Virus record (IMG/VR): IMGVR_UViG_3300006754_000093
Location: 1 to 29,899 of that record
From: a virus
Strand: one strand, 5' to 3'
DNA: 29,899 bases
The notes beneath the pieces were generated by a model. It was given only the letters and a program-made list of their open reading frames with translations, ran no database searches and had not been told where the DNA came from. A program made the position numbers and the translations under genes. This document shows, in pieces, positions 25,801-29,899 of this stretch. The stretch's first letter is position 1. Each line of letters starts with the position of its first letter.

Positions 25801-26367
25801 AATAAGGGACCATTTAGAATTTACTTCTCTGTAGATCCCATGGCACACTTTTTAGGATATACTAGAGGTGGAACTGCTGGTTTCGCTGGAGCTTATCAGA
25901 GTTCATCTAACTTAGACGCTGGCTATTCTTGGGATTACCCACCTTCTGCTGTGGAGATAGGAGAACCACTACAGGAATTAGCTCAAGGCTATAATCCATC
26001 TAGAGATTGTAGTACTCCCGATCCTACGACAGTAAGTGCTATATATAACCAGTTAGGATTCCAAACGGCTGCTTCTGCTGGTGGGGAACCCCTGTCTACC
26101 ACCTTCTTCTACGCTTCTGGTATGTTGGATGAGTCTTATGTGAGTAGGATTTGGTTGGACGATTCTGCTATGAACACTTTTGCTAACGCTAAGAATGCTA
26201 CAAAGGGGACATCAGGACGACCTAAATTGGTCTCATACTACCGAGCCGTGAACGCTAAATACGGATCTTCGTACACTGGTGATTTTGGAAATACAGACGG
26301 CTGGAGAAATGGTTATGGACTAGGGTTCAGATCTCCCAATATATTTGATTTTAATAAGGATACATAA
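22804..26367 (+). CDS. Beta-helix tailspike-like protein with N-terminal anchor motif
   Basis: An 1187-residue virion protein, probably for host-surface binding or glycan processing. Residues 27-60 contain YKYDASSFYNWEQDNLPLYD and LEERTEFNWEQL; the DNxPxxxLE core (D40-N41, P43, L47-E48) recurs near the N-terminus of the next protein and may attach both to the virion. From about 358 to 870 it shows spaced turns of the form Asn-x-Ser/Thr-hydrophobic (ENSNV, TNSKV, NNSEI, NNSIL, NDSTI, NNTTL, KNSTV, NGSKV, NNSVI, NGSTI, KGSEV), typical of right-handed beta-helices. No clear catalytic motif could be picked out by eye. The C-terminal 250 residues are Gly/Tyr/Ala-rich and may trimerise or bind the receptor. 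TAATG couples it to the next gene. Confidence 0.8.
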   Translation: MPFLENDLYLAQGDDKLVRGDWTSTVYKYDASSFYNWEQDNLPLYDLEERTEFNWEQLGYPTSSLTGLHLSVSDSSVDATGPYQVFSSVSAALNKLPRTLRFPVIIEVAVSGNLGNIDIQDFEFVGDGGLEIVNRGFAKILSGSGAGTVWDTSAAGATSSITSLSSIDLSSTMGNTSSLATATNVTTVHGNNFWNNWHRSFIRMADVFSIAAITFEDYGYGSRDAPKTPTPDYRNNGITATIKNTSPGFFSNTNSVFSFSDYTDSTYAYDYNGSLMGSFTSKALRPSNMANLQAATDRATRIKALPTGFVYANSAQRITVKNCNGPLYIRGFVVDGNLATVAIEPAQDHGVANGIEIENSNVLLENCAVMRCAETGLKITNSKVNLNRGFTSYRVYPLAANTRGSSTAYGMQANNSEITLSGAYDVSSGLPSDSPFSFAHSPVGVQLNNSILKTPEGGRGKDLKGASVVGAQTPYNQLYLDTFLNTEVGLEANDSTIDFNHTLMSYMNEVGIRLNNTTLKVSEIVCDHNNWCGLEGKNSTVEYYKTLHGLGNSLVSPNKALDFLFNGQHLDLENCVFKNKKFKLFDIDRHIYPFEIGSGGYRVRDGVTIPGVHLKNTKADFMQMRTLAGNASYSFTATEPVLGEAYYIDEGSNVKFMGCSGDTYCTRIEGDDSSYDALLDSTPIYVDNGSKVEFNGPTVLGRAGINVGANNNSVIKFAPHNTEGKLDVSSYALSDTNQHTRVEMQSFKSCLVADNGSTIEMKDCGDFNRLWAKSPDSYVTKATSGLIAASDYNASDANGTSLYTSGGYIQFYPNPITRGITDVTDPTALSYLVSTLDPIGGLDTSNTPTFDPTEYSKYSWGGMCVRANKGSEVKVLNTHFPCGWQNASSVTLDVSAGVPATTTCGKLYIWNIGDDSRLHMSHISVSGNYPGDTGYYGPSGLYVSSVVGCGGAHVALSAAPSATPNTGRLSVLDSYGMRPAIAADTATGVSAIEARTSFANKGPFRIYFSVDPMAHFLGYTRGGTAGFAGAYQSSSNLDAGYSWDYPPSAVEIGEPLQELAQGYNPSRDCSTPDPTTVSAIYNQLGFQTAASAGGEPLSTTFFYASGMLDESYVSRIWLDDSAMNTFANAKNATKGTSGRPKLVSYYRAVNAKYGSSYTGDFGNTDGWRNGYGLGFRSPNIFDFNKDT

Positions 26368-28715
26368 TGGCATACACAAATACAGATCATTTATTCTCAC
26401 AACCTGTTAGGTATTATAAGGCTAATGATCCTTATTACTATGAGGTTGATAATATCCCAATTAGACAATTGGAAGAGAATGTTTTATGGGTAAAAGACCA
26501 AATAGATAGTCTAATATCTCCTGCGTCTGGGGAGCCCGTAACAGGGAGCCCGCTCTTTGTGGGGGATGATATAGATTTAGAGTATATAAAACAACTTAGA
26601 CCTAAGGTTGTTGGTGGAAGGTATGTATCTGTAAATGCGGGTAGGTTTAATGCTAGAGTAAATGATGCTTATAATGTTAAGGATTCTCTTGCTCAATTGA
26701 TAGCTTCTTTTGGTCTTCAAACTACCTGTGCTAATGCCCCATCGTTGACACAAAATGACACAGCGGCGTTCTTTGATTCTATTTGGGAGTCTTATACAAA
26801 GAAACTTACCTCGGCAACTTTTACTAGTTGTCCTGGGGAGAGCCTCACAGCAGGAGGAATGAGGTCAAATGGTTTAGAGACCATGTATACTTTCTACATG
26901 TCGAATGATTTTGGGTACCCCATTTCTGGGAAGAGTGTAACTTCATACGGTGCTCCTGAATATGAGTCTACTTTAGGACAAGGAAAAACATGGCCTGCCC
27001 TGTGGCACTTAGATATTAGTAATTTATTTGGACAAAATGGAACTATAGGATTAAACACAAATCACATAAAAATAACACAGCATTGGAGAGGTGTGGTTAG
27101 GACTGCCGTAGCAGATTTTAGGGGAGAGACCATAGAGATAGCTCCATTTAGTGAATACGACTACTGGTACGCCGAAGAAGTTAATGGATCTGAGGTGGTA
27201 ACCTCTTTAGATGATTTAGCCTCTCAGAGAATAGATCTTTTAGTAGTGTATACGCAGCCTATAGATGCTTCGGGAGCAACTTTGTCTGAATATGATGGAG
27301 TTAATCCTATTCCACTTGCATCCCAAGCAGTAGGCACTCCAAAAAAAATAACTACTCCCCGCTTGGGTATTATTAGGGGTGCTGGTATTGGAATCAAGCG
27401 TACCCCTACTGGTGGTATAGATTTGTTAGACAAGAGAATAGTTCCTGGAGAGCAAAAAATACTTGCTAACTTGAATGATCATACAGATGGGGGAAGTAAC
27501 ACTGGAATTAAATTGAGAAATGGCACTATAGTCCATGGATCATTCCCGTCCCCAGATGATCTCGTTAATATAGCTCCTAACCTTACTTTAGGTTTGGCTG
27601 ATAATGATTTACAACTTATAGGGCAGACTGCTCTCCCTATAGCCTATATTGTCGTAGATAGAGATACTGATAATCTTAGTCAAGATAATGTTATTGATAT
27701 CCGTCCATTCTTTAGAACTACTGAATTAGCTTACAATGAAAGAGCAGGAATAGCAGCAGCCCAGCCAGCAATATCATTTGCTAACCCAGTAGTTGGACAA
27801 GCAGAAATAGTTAAGGTTACTAACTGTTTAGAAGGTACGATGGATGCAAAAATAGCTGCTGGGGTCCTCACCATCACCCCACCCAATACATTACATCCTT
27901 TAAGTTATGCAGAGGTAACAGAACCGACTGAAGATATAATATTTACATCAATGTTTGATGATAGCAAATATTCTTCTTATGAACTCCATTCCACAATTAT
28001 GATTGGAGATAACGATAGAATGTTCCCGTCGTGGGGGGACTTCGGAGGGTATCCAAGCTGGGTTTGGATGTTGTATGGAGGCAACAACGAAGGCGCGTGG
28101 ATGAATTCTTTTCCGTATTTTTTAGCTGCTAATTTTTCAAAAGATAACGGAGCCAATTGGGATACTAATGCTGTTTATCATACTATGCTGGGAGGGGCGG
28201 ATGGCGGTTATAAGGGAAATGGATGGGACCAAAAAAATATGGGGGGCCTAACCCCTCTCCTATCTGAAGGTAAACATTCGTGTGTATCTCAAATTTATAC
28301 TCTATCAGGAGGTCCTGCTTTAATATCAACCACGGGAGCAGCCCAATGTAATACCGTGAAGACCGCGGCGGAACAAAAAGAAGCGCATGCCCCCTGCTTC
28401 AGAGCATGGCTCGCCGATCACCTCAATCTGTACCCGAACACGGTGAGGTTTGATAAAAATGGTTCTTATACTAGCTATAGTACAAAAGTTTGGATTGCGG
28501 AAGATTCAGATTATCTATCTGAGACTAATTATCTCGGTGGATTAAAACTAAGTTTAGGAGTTAGAAAATTCCGCTCTACTATTTTTGAACATTATAATCA
28601 GGGAAGTACGTACTTGCCAGGGGGGGACCCACCTGGGAATCCTGCCCTAATAGGATCAAGACCCACATTTAAACCAGGAAGTACGTTTACATTATACGGC
28701 AGGCTTAAATTTTAA
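26367..28715 (+). CDS. Tail fibre/structural protein with shared N-terminal anchor motif
   Basis: A 782-residue protein. Residues 16-45 read YYKANDPYYYEVDNIPIRQL then EENVLWVKDQID, with D28-N29, P31 and L35-E36 matching the motif in the preceding tailspike. A helical or coiled-coil-like stretch follows to about 50. The middle contains IDLLVVYTQPIDASG and, around 445, VIDIRPFFRTTELAYNERAG, text that looks like a long structural protein and not an enzyme. The C-terminal third includes a Trp/Gly-rich region (FGGYPSWVWMLYGGNNEGAW). Bases about 28331-28450, encoding TVKTAAEQKEAHAPCFRAWL and neighbouring residues, are unusually GC-rich and use CTG, CTC and GCG codons, suggesting a recombined segment in the tip. 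AAGGATA precedes the start. Confidence 0.75.
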   Translation: MAYTNTDHLFSQPVRYYKANDPYYYEVDNIPIRQLEENVLWVKDQIDSLISPASGEPVTGSPLFVGDDIDLEYIKQLRPKVVGGRYVSVNAGRFNARVNDAYNVKDSLAQLIASFGLQTTCANAPSLTQNDTAAFFDSIWESYTKKLTSATFTSCPGESLTAGGMRSNGLETMYTFYMSNDFGYPISGKSVTSYGAPEYESTLGQGKTWPALWHLDISNLFGQNGTIGLNTNHIKITQHWRGVVRTAVADFRGETIEIAPFSEYDYWYAEEVNGSEVVTSLDDLASQRIDLLVVYTQPIDASGATLSEYDGVNPIPLASQAVGTPKKITTPRLGIIRGAGIGIKRTPTGGIDLLDKRIVPGEQKILANLNDHTDGGSNTGIKLRNGTIVHGSFPSPDDLVNIAPNLTLGLADNDLQLIGQTALPIAYIVVDRDTDNLSQDNVIDIRPFFRTTELAYNERAGIAAAQPAISFANPVVGQAEIVKVTNCLEGTMDAKIAAGVLTITPPNTLHPLSYAEVTEPTEDIIFTSMFDDSKYSSYELHSTIMIGDNDRMFPSWGDFGGYPSWVWMLYGGNNEGAWMNSFPYFLAANFSKDNGANWDTNAVYHTMLGGADGGYKGNGWDQKNMGGLTPLLSEGKHSCVSQIYTLSGGPALISTTGAAQCNTVKTAAEQKEAHAPCFRAWLADHLNLYPNTVRFDKNGSYTSYSTKVWIAEDSDYLSETNYLGGLKLSLGVRKFRSTIFEHYNQGSTYLPGGDPPGNPALIGSRPTFKPGSTFTLYGRLKF

Positions 28716-28727
28716 GAAAATAGTACT

Positions 28728-29899
28728 ATGGCTAGAATTAATTGCCAACCTTGTGAGATAATCCCTATAGTATGTGATTGTTGTCACGAGATCTTATGCT
28801 ATTGTAGCACTAATAAGGTAATAAGATGTATTGATCCTTGCTTTCCTGAGAGTGATGCTCACTATCCTGGAGGTGCCCCCCTACCTTATTTTATAGAGGG
28901 AATGGTCCCAGACGCAAACTTCGATGCTGGGTTTTCAAACCACGTTATTCCAGGACCCCTTGTGTCTTCTATTATTACTAGTGCTTGGGATCCTAAATAC
29001 AATTTATTCTCCTATCAAGAGATAAATGATTATCTAATAGGTTCAAACGGGAGAATAATATCAGGAAGTTATATTAATGATATAAGCTCTTGTACAGACC
29101 TACATGATAGTTTAACTACTAATCGACCTTTTGCTAATGCTCATTTAGGTCCTAAAATAAATACTGTAGTAGATGATCTTCTTAGTAAATCTAAAGATCC
29201 TAATGAAACTTTTGAGAACTATGCTACCCAAGGTTCTAACTTAGGTAATTATGTTTGGAGATCTCCAACAAATAAGGTTCCGTACAATGAACAAATATTT
29301 TATCTTTTAAAAAATAGTTCTTTTATTTATGATTCTATTTCTAACGGAGTAGAAACATTTTTAGAAAGTATAAAATATAAAAACGTAACTAGTTATAGTA
29401 AATTTAGAAATAAATATATGGCAGCTATAACAAAGAGCATCCTCATAGGACAGTTCAATAAGTATTTCCCAGAAGGAAAGATGGAAAAAATAAAATCTTT
29501 CTCTGAACAAGCATATCTCGGGAAAGCAGTTACCATAATAAATACAGTTTCATCTCTTCCCTCTCAGTTGGGATTTGGCACAACCTCTTCTATAAATCTA
29601 GGAAATTCTAAAACATATATTTCTGAGACAAGAAGAAGGTTTAATTCGGGACAATCAGGCCAAAGACTTACCAACAATGTTTTAAAGCAGTACTGGAAGT
29701 TTGTTCCCTCTGATATAAATCTTAGAGCAAGGGTATACAGAGACAACGGGGGCACCACTTCTGCTCTAATAACTAGTCTTGGGGGGAGCTTTTATAATAT
29801 AGCAGGGTCTGCTGTTAAGGCAGATGAAATGATCCAATCAATCAAAGTAAATGATGATGACACTATATCTACTCATAGACCTGATGGCACTACAGCTAG
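28728..29899 (+). CDS. Partial protein with cysteine-rich N-terminus, unrecognised
   Basis: The frame opens at ATG 28728, 12 bases after the previous stop, and stays open to the end of the window: 390 complete codons plus two bases, so the 3' end is missing. The first 38 residues contain nine cysteines (6, 9, 16, 18, 19, 24, 26, 34, 38) and His20, with pairs CxxC and CDCCH, suggesting metal binding or a disulphide knot. Only one further cysteine follows in the visible part. The rest mixes Ser/Asn/Tyr-rich stretches with helices (ESIKYKNVTSYSKFRNKY, GKMEKIKSFSEQAY) and has no transmembrane segment. No clear AGGA-type site is seen; AAGAAAA lies upstream. Its place after the fibre genes suggests another virion protein. 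Confidence 0.75.
   Translation, partial: MARINCQPCEIIPIVCDCCHEILCYCSTNKVIRCIDPCFPESDAHYPGGAPLPYFIEGMVPDANFDAGFSNHVIPGPLVSSIITSAWDPKYNLFSYQEINDYLIGSNGRIISGSYINDISSCTDLHDSLTTNRPFANAHLGPKINTVVDDLLSKSKDPNETFENYATQGSNLGNYVWRSPTNKVPYNEQIFYLLKNSSFIYDSISNGVETFLESIKYKNVTSYSKFRNKYMAAITKSILIGQFNKYFPEGKMEKIKSFSEQAYLGKAVTIINTVSSLPSQLGFGTTSSINLGNSKTYISETRRRFNSGQSGQRLTNNVLKQYWKFVPSDINLRARVYRDNGGTTSALITSLGGSFYNIAGSAVKADEMIQSIKVNDDDTISTHRPDGTTA

Noticed and set aside
28716-28727. Terminator or promoter between the fibre gene and the last gene
   Set aside because: Only 12 bases, with no hairpin and only a partial match (AATAGTA) to the repeated motif.

Overview
The window is part of the genome of a tailed bacteriophage with a contractile tail (myovirus morphology). 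The evidence is a long run of baseplate genes whose products match T4- and P2-type families: gp53-like and gp25-like wedge proteins, a gp6/BaseplateJ protein, a gp7/P2-gpI-like wedge protein, a gp27-like hub and a gp5/gpV-like spike. A short tape measure-like protein comes first, and two large fibre or tailspike-like proteins lie near the end. The DNA is AT-rich, arginine is mostly AGA and isoleucine often ATA. Many starts have AGGA/GAGG-type ribosome binding sites, so the host uses Shine-Dalgarno initiation. The host cannot be named from the sequence. I found no tRNA, rRNA, CRISPR array, integrase, transposase or lysis gene.

Layout. (1) 1-882: 3' end of a beta-rich, probably structural gene whose start is outside the window. 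(2) 853-2886: a small block of DNA-metabolism genes inside the structural region, on alternating strands. It holds a TOPRIM primase (minus), a Cas4/AddB-like iron-sulphur PD-(D/E)XK nuclease (plus) and a 91-residue unknown (minus). The primase and nuclease diverge from start codons only two bases apart. The primase end overlaps the end of the preceding structural gene. (3) 2919-20229: a tightly coupled plus-strand operon with an unknown 167-residue protein, tape measure-like protein, tube-initiator/baseplate-like protein, gp53-like, hub, spike, a 1012-residue LamG-like protein, gp25-like, gp6-like and gp7/gpI-like proteins. Most genes overlap or abut as TAATG, ATGA or TAGATG. (4) 20230-22800: three adjacent paralogous small tail proteins. 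(5) 22804-28715: a beta-helix tailspike-like protein and a second fibre-like protein sharing a short N-terminal motif that looks like a virion anchor. (6) 28728-29899: the start of a further gene with a very cysteine-rich N-terminus, cut off by the window end.

How the genes work together. The tape measure-like protein sets tail length. Hub, spike and the gp48/54-like protein would form the central baseplate under the tube. The gp25-, gp53-, gp6- and gp7-like proteins would form the surrounding wedges. The paralog trio, the LamG protein and the fibre proteins are the likely host-recognition periphery. No lysozyme domain is visible in the spike. Tail sheath, tube, terminase and capsid genes are not in the window. 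No stretch over 300 bases lacks a gene; the largest gap is 32 bases (2887-2918).

The points most worth checking are the zinc-less primase and its start-overlapping nuclease partner, a base-composition-distinct helical insertion in the hub, three tail paralogs in tandem, strong stem-loops inside two baseplate genes, a repeated TAGTATATAA motif upstream of two starts, and the cysteine-rich last gene.
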